This document shows positions 13,432 through 23,438 of a stretch of DNA of 64,000 nt, piece after piece. Source of the stretch: Crotophaga sulcirostris. Taxonomy: Eukaryota; Chordata; Aves; Cuculiformes; Crotophagidae. Position numbers and translations under genes: made by a program. The DNA lies in assembly GCA_013397455.1 (NCBI GenBank), contig VYZB01000337.1:133610-197609 (forward strand), in the 5' to 3' direction. A model generated the notes under the pieces. It had not been told where the DNA came from, did not search any database, and saw only the letters and a program-made list of their open reading frames with translations. Each line of letters starts with the position of its first letter. Positions within the stretch are counted from its first letter, which is position 1.

Positions 13432-14920
13432 TAGTTTGGTGAGGGCCTGAAAGATTTTTGTTACTAACTTCTTAATATATTTGTCTTTTGTTTGGACAGG
13501 GACATGGGAATTGCCTTCCTTTCTTCTTGCCTTTTTTCTTTTTCATTTATAAAGATGAGAAGTGTGATGACAACGTTCTCTGGTTTTGAAAAGCCCAATA
13601 CAATATGTATTATAAAATAGTAACATGTTATATAAAAAGGTGAGAGTGACAAGCCTTTAACAGGTGTTGTCATTAGCCTTGTTTAGTTAGCCATCAAAGC
13701 TAGAAAGATGTTGATAAAAGTTTCACAGTCTGCTAAAAAAGAGAATGAATCCTGGCATGCTATAAACACAGTTTGCCTATTTAATGAAAGGTATGTTATA
13801 CAGTTGATTTAAGTCTCATTTACAATGACTCAGTGAGTGTAACTAAAGTTAAATACCAGCAATTTTAAATCAATAAATTAATCTACTTAGAATTTTAAAA
13901 GAAAATTAATTTAATCAAATACAAGCTCTCCATTTTATATTTCTTGAGGTGCACGACAATCTTTAGGAGCCAAATGACTCTCCTAAATACTAAATAATCC
14001 CAACTGTAGTAGTTGTACCTCGATTCCTCCTATAAAGGACCTGCATTCCACCTTCCTATAGATGGGTAGATCTCAGCACTAGAAAATTACCTGCAGGATG
14101 AGTCTGTATGTTGTTCCTTATTTGTAAATTATACACAAAATCATTACAGATCAATACATGCTATTCTTCTTTATATCATAAGCACAAGTGCTGTCGCTCT
14201 TCTAGCAGGGAAGGAAACAGCACCCTGGCAGGGACAGCTACACCAAACTGGCAAACAACACCCTGAAGAAAAACAAGAGCAGAAACGTGTTTCCATGGAA
14301 TCTACATACAGCCCACAGAAAAATTACATTGCCTTGGAGAAGCATGGATGCATTAGGAAGACACTAAGATCTCTATACGAACAATTACAGATAAGTCAGA
14401 TCTTGCATATCCTATGATCTTCAGCATTTAGTATTACCTCCTATTACTCCTCTGAACTGCTGACCTCAAGCACCTTTTGTTCTGCTACTTAAGTAGGTAT
14501 GTTGGTACTTCATTTCATCTCACCATGCTATAAACAGTCTCCCCACATTACAGACAAGAGATTACAAAAATATTCCATTGCTTGTAACGAAATGAATGTA
14601 ATTTCAGTCACTAAATGAACTGGCATCAATGGCTTCCATGACTGGAAATGAATGGATCACTTTATGCTGTAGCTTCATACAACTGCATATAGAATTACTC
14701 AACTCATTTCTCCAATATATATTGCTTAGCAAGTAAAACCCAGATCTTGTGTAGAAAATAATGTCCCATTTTACGTTCATACTTTTGTTCATTTAAATAG
14801 ATTTTAAAATTAAATGTGAGGTTTTAGACTTTTCCCTTTTAGACAGCAATTCAGAAATTGTAACAGGCATAACTGAACAGATAGCTAAAGTTTTGATTTT
14901 AAAAGTTTCTGTTCTTATAA
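13432..14920. other. Unique AT-rich DNA, no gene seen
   Basis: No exon, RNA gene or repeat family recognised on either strand. Confidence 0.6.
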
Positions 14921-15135
14921 AGTATCACAGTATTGTATTATTACAAGGTTGGAAAGGACCTTTGAGATCATCAAGTCCACCAGGGACAGCAACTCCACCA
15001 CCTCCCTGGGCAATGCATTCCAATGGCCCTTTCAGTGAAGAATTTTTTTCTAGTATCAAGCCTAAACCTCCCCTGACAAAGCTTGAGACCATGTCCTCTT
15101 GTTCTGTCACTGGTCACCTGAGAGAAGAGACCAAC
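14921..15135 (-). mobile_element. CR1 LINE copy with internal deletion
   Basis: Read on the minus strand, this has the last part of ORF2 (a CTGAAAGGGCCATTGGAATG stretch corresponding to the [11 protein letters not shown] region of better copies), then the 3' UTR and a degenerate ATACTGTG tail. Compared with the copies at 33880 and 47164 it lacks roughly 80 bases covering the end of ORF2 and the start of the 3' UTR. The junction is between the plus-strand sequences CAAGTCCACC and AGGGACAGCAAC. The deletion joins CC-rich ends, which fits a microhomology-mediated loss after insertion. Confidence 0.92.
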
Positions 15136-15757
15136 ATTTCTGTGATGTTAGCTGGACTTCTTTAAAAACACTCGGTCAGGTGTAACCATTCTTTAGTCTC
15201 ATTTTTTTTGATTTGTAAATGAACACTACAGGTTAAATCAGACCAACACTGCACTTAAAAATTCTGAAAGTCAGCAATGCAAAACTCCCCTTCCAAAAAG
15301 TCAGTAAGATAACAAGATAGATAAGATAGATGAAAAACAAATAGAAAAAGAAAGGGCAGGAACATGTAAGGAAATTAAGAAACTAAGTATTTATATTTAT
15401 ATAAACCTTGACACATTTTAAATGTATAATATGAGTAAGATATTCATATTGTCCCTTCCCCCTTTTACATCCCTCCCCCACCCACACCTGTGGTTCTCAA
15501 ACATGTGTCTTCTTCCACTGTGCAGCCTGGTTGTCTGTATGTCCTTTACATAGGTCCCTCTCACATAAGCTCCATACTGGAGACAGTAGCAAAACTGAAG
15601 TTATATTTAATATTTTGTTGCTAAGGTTTTGTTTTGGTGTGTTTTGTGCAGACATCAGCTCCAACCTGCCTGGGCTTGTTAGCTGAAACATGGCTAAACT
15701 GCCTCTAGGGACAATTCAAGTCTGAAAGCATCTCGGCTGCTTTCGCTCAACCTAAGC
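15136..15757. other. Unique spacer
   Basis: No exon or dispersed repeat seen apart from the small GATA-rich tract at 15308. Confidence 0.6.
15308..15332. repeat. Short GATA-rich tract
   Basis: Four imperfect GATA/AGATA units. Confidence 0.7.
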
Positions 15758-15976
15758 TCACAAACTCTTGCAAGTGAAGCTCCTTGTGATGCTCAGCTTC
15801 AGCACCGCCACGCTGTATTCCTCATACTGGCTGTGTTTTAGGAACAGTAAGGTGAGATCAGAGGACAGTTCTGAGCTGGCCTCCAAGACCAGGTTGACCC
15901 CCCCAGCCAGCCCCTGTGCCTGGACCACCTCTCCCTTTGCGCTCTTTGAGGACTGATGAGCCACAGCCTCACACAA
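15758..15976 (-). CDS. Candidate terminal coding exon, protein not recognised
   Basis: The minus strand is open and ends at a TGA (15758-15760). The last ~60 codons look coding: third positions are strongly G/C, with frequent CTG, GTG, AGC and ATC, unlike the AT-rich surroundings. The translation alternates hydrophobic and polar residues as in beta strands (VNLVLEASSELSSDLTLLFL, then YEEYSVAVLKLSITRSF) and ends CKSL. No signal peptide or membrane segment is visible. The open frame extends upstream to a TGA near 16007. AG dinucleotides near 15950 could be acceptors, but their pyrimidine tracts are poor, so the exon start is not fixed. It lies below the CpG island, so a minus-strand gene starting there is possible. 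I know of no family that fits. A GC-rich chance ORF or a retrocopied fragment are the alternatives. Confidence 0.4.
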   Translation of the reverse strand: MCEAVAHQSSKSAKGEVVQAQGLAGGVNLVLEASSELSSDLTLLFLKHSQYEEYSVAVLKLSITRSFTCKSL

Positions 15977-16091
15977 ACGTCCGTAATGCCACCTCCTCCA
16001 CAGCCCTCAGTGCTGCAGGACCCACTGCAGACACACACAGCCACCCACAACATCGTCGACCACGAAGTGCAAAACGACCCATTTCACACGT

Positions 16092-16366
16092 AATCATAGA
16101 ATCACAGAATGGTTTGCATTGGAAGGGACCCTAAAGCCCAGCCAGTCCCAGCCCCTGCCATGGGCAGGGTCACCTCCACCAGCCCAGGCTGCTCCAGGCC
16201 CCATCCAGCCTGGCCTGGAACACCTCCAGGGAAGGGGCACCCACAGCTTCCCTGGGCAACCTGTGCCAGGGCCCCACCACCCTCAGTGTGAACAATTTCT
16301 TCCTGATGTCTGATCTAAATCTTCCCCCTTCCAGTTTAAAGTCATTCCCCCTTGCCGTAACGCATA
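16092..16366 (-). mobile_element. CR1 LINE copy, GC-rich ATTCTATG type
   Basis: The minus-strand reading ends in GATTCTATGATTA. Upstream of that are a 3' UTR with CCCTGCCCATGGCAGGGGC and an ORF2 tail equivalent to GRFRSDIRKKLFTLRVVGPW. 5'-truncated at about 275 bases. It differs from the ATACTGTG copies in both body and tail and matches the outer copy of the nested pair at 17560. Confidence 0.93.
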
Positions 16367-16739
16367 TTTTTCTCCTGTCACTTCTCAGCACTGGGTTCCT
16401 CACCTGTGCACCCCGCACCTGCCCTGCTCCAGCCCTGCCCACAGCAGGCACCATTCTCTCCCCGGGGGAGCCAGCAGGGCTGTGCTCACCATCCCGAGGC
16501 GGCTGCCGCACAAACCGCCCCTTCCAGTTCCCGCACACCGGCTTTCTTCACCTTCCCAAAGAGACAACACGCAAATTCAGTTTCCTCTCCCTGGTCTGGC
16601 AGGTGTCCGTGCTTTTTCACCTCTGTCAGACATCCCTGACCAGGGAAGCACCAGCACAGCTCCAGGATGAAGGCTCCAACAGGAGAGGAACTGAGCAAAA
16701 CCCTCTCTTCAGGGCGCAGCCCAGGCCACTGGGCACGCA
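16367..16739. other. GC-rich spacer before CpG island
   Basis: Proline- and alanine-rich open frames exist on both strands, as expected from base composition alone. No exon could be supported. Confidence 0.5.
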
Positions 16740-17565
16740 GTGGAACTCGGGGCAAACCGGGGGGAAAAGGTCATTTCAGAAGCGTTCGGAGCGCTGCCCC
16801 GCTTCCAGAAGGAGCCTGGTCGGGGCGGGAGGCTCCCTAGGGCGCGGGGAAGCGCTGCGCCCACCGACGCCAACCCGCACCCACAACGCGGCCTCGGCCG
16901 CCCCTCAGCACAGCCCCGCAGGATGCAGGAGCCCGCCCCACCCGGCCCCNNNNNNNNNNNNNNNNNNNNNNNNNNNNNNNNNNNNNNNNNNNNNNNNNNN
17001 NNNNNNNNNNNNNNNNNNNNNNNNNNNNNNNNNNNNNNNNNNNNNNNNNNNNNNNNNNNNNNNNNNNNNNNNNNNNNNNNNNNNNNNNNNNNNNNNNNNN
17101 NNNNNNNNNNNNNNNNNNNNNNNNNNNNNNNNNNNNNNNNNNNNNNNNNNNNNNNNNNNNNNNNNNNNNNNNNNNNNNNNNNNNNNNNNNNNNNNNNNNN
17201 NNNNNNNNNNNNNNNNNNNNNNNNNNNNNNNNNNNNNNNNNNNNNNNNNNNNNNNNNNNNNNNNNNNNNNNNNNNNNNNNNNNNNNNNNNNNNNNNNNNN
17301 NNNNNNNNNNNNNNNNNNNNNNNNNNNNNNNNNNNNNNNNNNNNNNNNNNNNNNNNNNNNNNNNNNNNNNNNNNNNNNNNNNNNNNNNNNNNNNNNNNNN
17401 NNNNNNNNNNNNNNNNNNNNNNNNGCGCTCGCCCGCAGCGTCTCAGATCTACGGTGCCCCGCGAAGCCCCTCTGGCCCCGGGCATATGCAAGCGCTGCGG
17501 GACGGCAGGAACCGCGGGCAGCAGCCCCTGCCCGGCGCCGCCCACCCCGCGCCCGCGGCAGAATC
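16740..17565. promoter_or_regulatory. CpG island interrupted by gap
   Basis: Both sides of the gap are very GC-rich with many undepleted CpGs (for example CTTCCAGAAGGAGCC then GGGGCGGG on the left, and GCGCTCGCCCGCAGCG then CCGGGCATATGC on the right). GGGGCGGG is a GC-box (Sp1-type) sequence. In vertebrates such islands usually mark promoters or first exons. Which strand it would serve cannot be told. Coding-like minus-strand sequence lies below it at 15.8 kb. Confidence 0.65.
16950..17424. other. Assembly gap, 475 N
   Basis: A run of 475 N in the middle of the GC-rich island. GC-rich avian promoters are often lost from short-read assemblies. Long open frames that run through this gap are artefacts. 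Confidence 0.99.
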
Positions 17566-18146
17566 ACAGAATGGTTCGGGTTGGACCTTAAAGATCACAG
17601 AATCTCCGGGTTGAAAAAGACCTTTGACATCATCGAGTCCAACCGCACCTGACCACTACTAAACCAGATCCCTGAGAAACTCACCTACCCATCTTTTAAA
17701 CACCTCCTCGGATGGTGACTCAAACACCTCCCTGGGCAGCCGTGCCAGCGCCTGACCACCCTTTCAATGAAGACATTTTTCCTGATAACTAGTCTGAACC
17801 TCCCCCGGCCCAACTTGTGGCCGTTTCCTCTCATCCTACCCAGTCCCACCCCCTGCCACGGTCAAGGTCACCCCCACCAGCCCAGGCTGCTCCAGACCCC
17901 ACCCAGCTTGGCCTGGAACCCCTCCAGGGAGGGGGCACACACAGCTCCCCTGGGCACCCTGGGCCAGGGCCTTACCGCCCTCGTTGTGAAGAATTTCTTC
18001 CTAATGTCTGATCTAAATCCTCTCCCTTCCAATTTAAAGCCGTTCCCCTCATCCTAACACTACTTGCCTTTGTAAAAAGCCCCTCCCTAGCTTTCCGTAG
18101 CCTCCCTTCAGGTGCTGGAAGGCCACTATAAGGTCTCCCCAGAGCC
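17560..18146 (-). mobile_element. CR1 LINE copy (outer), split by another CR1
   Basis: On the minus strand the tail of an ATTCTATG-type CR1 occupies 17560-17594 and its body resumes at about 17840-18146. Alignment by eye to the copy at 16092 shows the break between the AAAG part of the tail and CAGTCCCA. The body includes the ORF2 tail region (GAAGAATTTCTTCCTAATGT on the plus strand) and extends further 5' than the 16092 copy, to the GGTCTCCCCAGAGCC part. Confidence 0.88.
17595..17839 (-). mobile_element. CR1 LINE copy (inner), nested in another CR1
   Basis: A second CR1 of a different subfamily, same orientation. Its minus-strand 3' end is CCCGGAGATTCTGTGA, preceded by a 3' UTR with GGTTGGACTCGATGATGTC-like sequence and an ORF2 tail with GAAAGGGTGGTCAGGCGCTG. 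It is bounded on both sides by the outer copy and must therefore have inserted later. Confidence 0.85.
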
Positions 18147-19830
18147 TTAAGCCATCGCCATCCCTGACCCACCACCCTTCCTGCGCTGCAGGAGCACCCT
18201 TACAGGGTCAAACCCAACCTTTTTTTCTGGGCTGGTCCTGCTTTGTTTCTTGGGGTGGTTTGTTTTGATTTGTTTATGTGGTTTTGGTTGGTTTTGACCA
18301 CTGATACAGATGCCAACCGGCAGCACCAACCCCTGACACGGAAAGTCTGCAGGAGTTTCTGCATTAAAGTCAGGTCACCAACTTGTTTTCTTCCTTTCTT
18401 TGGGTGACAGAGACTTGGGGGGCAGTAAAAATAGAATGCAAAAATAAAATGAAAAAACAAAACAGCCAAAAAGTGCACCTTTTTGTGCATTGGCTTGCTG
18501 CACTTCACTAGGAACTGGCATGTTGTTTGCTAGTGCCCTCCAGCACAGGTACAGCAAAGTTTCCTTTTCAATGAAGGAGGAATAGCCCATTTTCTGTTTA
18601 AATTATGCTTTTCATGGTTTGTGGCCAAACGTGAGCTAGTCTTTGGGCTTTGCGTGCTCAGGAAGCAGGATACACCTGCTTTCTGGGCAAAATTGCCTGT
18701 ACGCAAGTGGGAAACCAGCATAAAGAAACAGGCCCAGAGTGTGAAACTCCAGGGTAATGTGTGGCTGCTTCTGTAGTGAGGAACTGACAGCATTTTACAA
18801 CAGGGAATCCATCCAAGTCCAGACACCAGCGAGCTACAACTGTGTTTGGCACTTTTCCAGTTTCTGTAATCAAACTCATCATCTCTCCTGCCCTGGTGCA
18901 GCTGCACCTGGACGCTGGTTAATAAGCAAATGAACCAAAGGCTCTGCACATCTTGTCTATGCTTGTGGGTTTATCATATTCAGTGTTGATTCAGATGAAT
19001 CAACAAGGGCCATTCCAGGTGTAGATAAGTGCCTACAAAGTGCATGAAAGAAAACAGTAAAAATCCTACAGGCTACCTCTGCAGTAGTATTTCCTTCAAG
19101 AAAACACTCAAATGCAGTAACAATCTTCCCACACTCCTTTTTTCCCCATCATTTTTCAGGGTAAATTAAATTTTCTTTCTTTAGCCTGATAGTCACTGCA
19201 ACCTGACGCCTACCATGCCAGGCAGGCTATTTTTAAAACTCTTCTACAGATACCAACTTAGTATACTTAGGCACATAGCATCATAATCTTTTATGTATTA
19301 CTTTTTTGTAGGGATGGATATGCAGAAGAAATTTTTTTCAGTTGCACTTTTACCATTAAAAGGTTTCCATAAGCTGCAAATGAAAAAATAAAATCTTCAG
19401 ATATTTAAGAATATCAACAGTAAAACCTTACATACTTGTGATTTTATGACTTAAAAAAAAGGTTGCATTTATTAAAAACCTAAGAATAAGAAATTAAATC
19501 TTTAAAAATGTAGCTGTTAACATCAAACTAAAACCGCTGCTACACAGAAGTACAATTTCTCCTTTGTTTTCATGTTTAAGAGTAATTTCTTCACAGAAAA
19601 TCTGCAGCCAGCCTTCAGTCATAGTCTGTGTGAAAAAAAAGATATGGGCAGGTGACCTTGGTTTGTATTTTTTCATTTAGGCCAATTGCATAGAAATTAA
19701 ATTAAACGTTCCTGTAGATTTCAGGGTCAGGAAAACAAAGTTTCTAATATATTGGGCTGACTCAAAGGGCATCTATAGAAGGGAAAAAAATCCATCATGA
19801 ACAATATAATAATATCTAAATCATGCATAC
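18147..19830. other. Unique DNA, no gene supported
   Basis: Possible intron or spacer downstream of the exon candidate at 19831. Contains a minus-strand 139-codon ORF at 18530-18949 without supporting signals. Confidence 0.5.
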
Positions 19831-19952
19831 CTTAAGGTGGCTCCAAGAGGCAGCTGAAAGGACTGGATCTCAGCAAGGGCATTTTCATATATCTGATCTT
19901 TGTTTTCTTCTACATACAATTCTGACAGATTTGACTTGCTTTTCCTTGCCAT
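19831..19952 (-). CDS. Candidate first coding exon, protein not recognised
   Basis: On the minus strand an ATG at 19952 in good context (ACCTATGG) opens a frame of 40 codons plus two bases, ending at a donor AG|GTATGC (19830-19825). The product begins MARKSKSNLSELYVEENKDQ and continues with a mixed acidic and hydrophobic stretch containing EIQSFQLPLGATLR. Amino-acid composition is balanced and protein-like. An in-frame TAA lies two codons before the ATG, so this is either a start exon or an internal exon entered at an AG inside the first codons. TGCTAAC, a perfect branch-point match, sits just upstream but is rather close to those AGs. No domain is recognised. A basic start followed by a helix-prone region would suit an N-terminus of a cytoplasmic or ciliary protein, but that is a guess. 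Confidence 0.45.
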
Positions 19953-21614
19953 AGGTTAGCATAAAACCAGTCTAACTTCAGGAGAAGACTTTTATTCTGG
20001 TTATTATCGTTAACTAAGTGACTCTGTAGTCAGCAAAACCAGGCATGAAAAAACAGATCCTGCGCTAACCTCGTGACTCCCGAGGACTTTGTGTCCAAGA
20101 ATGGCGCACAGCTGCTGTTTTCCTGTCTCTGCTGGTAACATTTGCCTCGTATGCAGTACCCAGGCCTGCACAGTCTTTTTTGCATGTGCGTCTGATTTAT
20201 CTATCTTGACAGGAAATTTACTGGCAAAAATAATATTTCTACATCCTTTTAGTAGTTCACCAGTAATGACTATTAAGTCAGTTTGAAAACACAATTTTAA
20301 GGTAATTTCAGACATGCGACATCAATGCTCAATTTCTCTGCTAAGTTTTATGAGATTAAAAATATTATTTTAAAAAAAATATTGTCTTTTTCCTTTTGCT
20401 GTGTAAAAAGCCTGCATACACAAGAAATTAGCAGGTCTATGGTCCTTGTAAAGTAGACTGGGAAAGCAGAGAAACTTTTATGTTCTTGTGTTTTTCCTTT
20501 TCAGCATTAATAGATGCTATGTATAATAACAGAGAGAAAAAATTGTTCTGGGATAACTGTGATCTTTATAGGAGCATGCAATAAATAAAATGGTTAACAA
20601 TTCATTACTTGGGTGAATACTGGAAGGAAAGGGCGTGGATAAACAGATAAAGGTGTTGAGAGCAGTGCTGCTGTCAAGTCATTCTGATTATGATGATGGC
20701 AAAGAAAATAATTTGCAGAACTGCCACCAATTACTTCGATTTAAGGCAGTTATTTGAAACACAAGACTCGAATTCTAGATCTTTCCATTTAAACAAGTCT
20801 TCAGAAGCCTAATTCAATGTTAGGTGATATAGTCAGACTTATGGTATTTGGTTATTTTTGATATTTCCGATGTTCTAATCAAAATTTCACTCAATCTCAG
20901 CAATGCTCATGGCAAAATTGATGAGAGTCTTGACACATATGGTGCAGTCAATGGCTAAGTGCAGGAAAACAGAAATTATTAATTTCTGTCTAGGACAATA
21001 TACTATTTATTCACTTCCCTTATCCCAGTGAGAACACAGAGAGGATGAGTTGCATAAGTAGTGGGAAAGAGCTCTGAAGGCTGCAATAAGTTACACACAT
21101 TCATGTCTGTAATGAGTTCCTTTGAACAAGATGCTTTAATCACCTGATTATATTTAAACCAAAATTTAGCAATTGCTCTGTTATCATTAATATCCAATAC
21201 ATTTCTTGTTTTCATGTTCTAAATACAATTGCGAGCCATTTTTACACCTTTTGTGAGAAATGGGAGCCTGTGATTGACCCATCCAGCCACTGGATGTCAC
21301 ACAAACGCAGATGAAAGGATAGAGTAACTACTCATTCTTATCTTAACAAACACCAAACTAAGTATTAATATATCAGTTACAGGGTGACACTGTGAAAGTA
21401 AATTGCAGAAATTATTACACTGGATAAGCTGAAACCTAAGATTATTCATGTGATAGAAGTACATCTATCTGTGGCAGAGCACAGGCAAGCGAGGTAAATT
21501 GGAGATCTGCGGACATCTACACCGAGCCATCGCACACTGTGGCTAGCAACAAAAATAGGATGCAGAGATGGGAGTATGGGGCTTTTTACAGAGGGCTTTT
21601 GTGAATACACTTAC
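19953..21614. other. Possible intron or spacer
   Basis: Two minus-strand open stretches, 20010-20315 and 21003-21215, look mildly protein-like (for example ASKFPVKIDKSDAHAKKTVQ), but splice sites that would make them exons are not convincing. Confidence 0.4.
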
Positions 21615-21699
21615 GCGATTTTCAGTGAGTTTGATAATTACAGAAGCCTTGGATACAATTTCTTCTCCCTTCTTTCCCAAAAACTCATACAGAATCTTG
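21615..21699 (-). CDS. Candidate internal coding exon, protein not recognised
   Basis: An 85-base minus-strand segment has an acceptor (T-rich tract, then TTCCTAAAG) and a near-perfect donor (CGC|GTAAGTG). It enters in phase 2 and leaves in phase 0. The single open frame reads [20 protein letters not shown] and ends IIKLTENR, a convincing mix for a folded protein. The other two frames are less protein-like. It lies 5' of the exon candidate at 19831 on the same strand, but the phases do not join directly. If both are in one gene an intermediate exon must exist; otherwise they belong to two genes. I cannot assign a family. Confidence 0.42.
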
Positions 21700-21889
21700 C
21701 TTTAGGAATAAAACAGCTAAAATAAACAGTACCCTGAATCTGTGGTGCAAATGTTGTTGTAGGTATCACAGCTGCCTGGAAATAATTAACAACAAAACAA
21801 AACCATGTAAAAAGGAGCAAACAAATACAAAGATGACTGACCAAGAAACAGGTGAAATAGAGGCTAATATCAACAAGATAATGAAGCAA

Positions 21890-22234
21890 TTGCTAAGAGA
21901 ACTGGGGTTGTTTAGCCTGGAGAAAAGGGGAAACTTCATCACTGTCTACAACTGCCTGAAAGGAGGTTGTAGCAAGGTGGGTGTTGGTCTCTTCTCCCAA
22001 GTAACAAACAGGTGATGGGATGAGGGGAAATGGCCTCAAGTTGCACCAGGGGAGGTTCAGATTAGAGATCGGGAAAAATTTCTTCACCCAAAGGGCGGTC
22101 AGGCACTGGAACGGGCTGTCCAGGGAGGTGGTTGAATCACAATCCCAGGAGGTGTTTAAAAGATGGGTAGATGAAGTAAATGTAGTGAAGATCTCAAAGG
22201 TCTTTTCCAACCAAGTGATTCTATGATTTTGTGA
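21890..22234 (+). mobile_element. CR1 LINE copy, mixed tail
   Basis: It starts near CTGGGGTTGTTTAGCCTGGAG and continues through the ORF2 tail ([20 protein letters not shown]) and a short 3' UTR to GATTCTATGATTTTGTGA. The body has the TTGTAGCAAGGTGGGTGTTGG stretch of the ATACTGTG group, but the tail octamer is ATTCTATG-like, so it appears to be an intermediate or older relative. Confidence 0.93.
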
Positions 22235-23428
22235 TGCAGGATGCAGAGCCTTATCTTTTGCCACATCGTTTCTCCCTTTCCTCCCCTAATTCCTGCTATT
22301 CCCCAACCCCAGTGGATTTCCAGAGAGCAAAGAACTGCTGGTTTGAATCTAGCCTGCCTGCGTTAAGGCTTTAAAAGTACATTTTACCCACATAACAATT
22401 ACAAAAAGAGTAGCATATGCTGTAGTATAGAGCAATCTTCACTGGGTATGTAATTCCTGTGTAGATTAGTTTTTCTTTTAAATTACCAATGCCAGATCAG
22501 CAGCATTGTCATCAGAGGTTTGTTTAATTTACTTTCTCAGTTGGATTGAAATCCATTTTGAATGATTCATGGAAAAGAAGGAAGGGGGAAAACATCTACC
22601 CTCAAATGGAATTACTATAGATAATTTTCACATGCAGTGCCATCCATAACAAATTACTTCATTGGTCATTGCCTTTACATCCCTCCACAAGGACAACAAT
22701 GGGATTAGTCATTTCTCTGGCATCTCCTGCTCTGGTGCTGCCTCTTTTCCTGGGCTCATCCCAGACTGTCTCCCTAGAAACTGGGAGCACTGGCTGCTCC
22801 TGTTCCCTGTGTGCCTGCTTCTTTTCTCGTGGCCAGACTCATTTCTGCCTGCGTCACGCATGAGGTGTGGGGACAACACCCCTGTCAAATGGTTCTTGGA
22901 AGGGACAGACAGGTAAGGAGCTGCTAGAATTACCACTGCCATCTTTTGCCTTGGTGCAGAGGCATTTTAAAAAGTTTTATTTAATCCCTAACCATAACAG
23001 CCACCTGAGCTTGATGAATACTGCCATTAGAAGATTTACCAGGAGGAAGAAAGAAACTCGTTTCTTGCTCCTTCCTCTACACCCCAAATACCTCTAATCA
23101 ACCACATGCACATACCTGTACCTCACCTCCAAAAGCATAGGTGTGCCAAGCTCAGCCTGGCCTGTTTCATCACAACAAAATGATTTTTATCAAATATACC
23201 CTTGAAAGTTTGGAATGAGAAGCTCAGACCAATATAGTGCTCAGAGCTATGCCGCCAAGAATCAGGCAGCTTTGCCCAAGCAAATGTAGAAAGAGTAGCT
23301 ATGCAGGAACAGAAAATTCCTTGTAACCTATGCAGTAATAACCTATGTACAACATAGGCTGGGCTGAACGGAGTAGAGAGTTTCAGCTTGAGCTTGCAGC
23401 AACACATTGAAGACAGCAATCTTTTCTC

Positions 23429-23438
23429 TATAAAAAGG
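23429..23438 (+). promoter_or_regulatory. TATA-box-like site, possible old LTR
   Basis: TATAAAAAGG followed by GACCTCTGGTACC. About 145 bases upstream a TGTAG occurs, and ACACACA follows about 40 bases downstream, giving a TG...CA frame of roughly 195 bases as in a small solo LTR. No AATAAA, primer-binding site or clear target duplication was found, so the LTR reading is weak. Confidence 0.22.

Noticed and set aside
16288..17652. Very long plus-strand frame (454 codons) and long opposite frames across the gap
   Set aside because: They run through 475 N, which cannot contain a stop, and flanking parts are CR1 or CpG-rich DNA. No real protein is shown.
18530..18949. Minus-strand ORF of 139 codons beginning with a signal-peptide-like stretch
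   Set aside because: No promoter, splice site or domain supports it and the remainder reads as random sequence.
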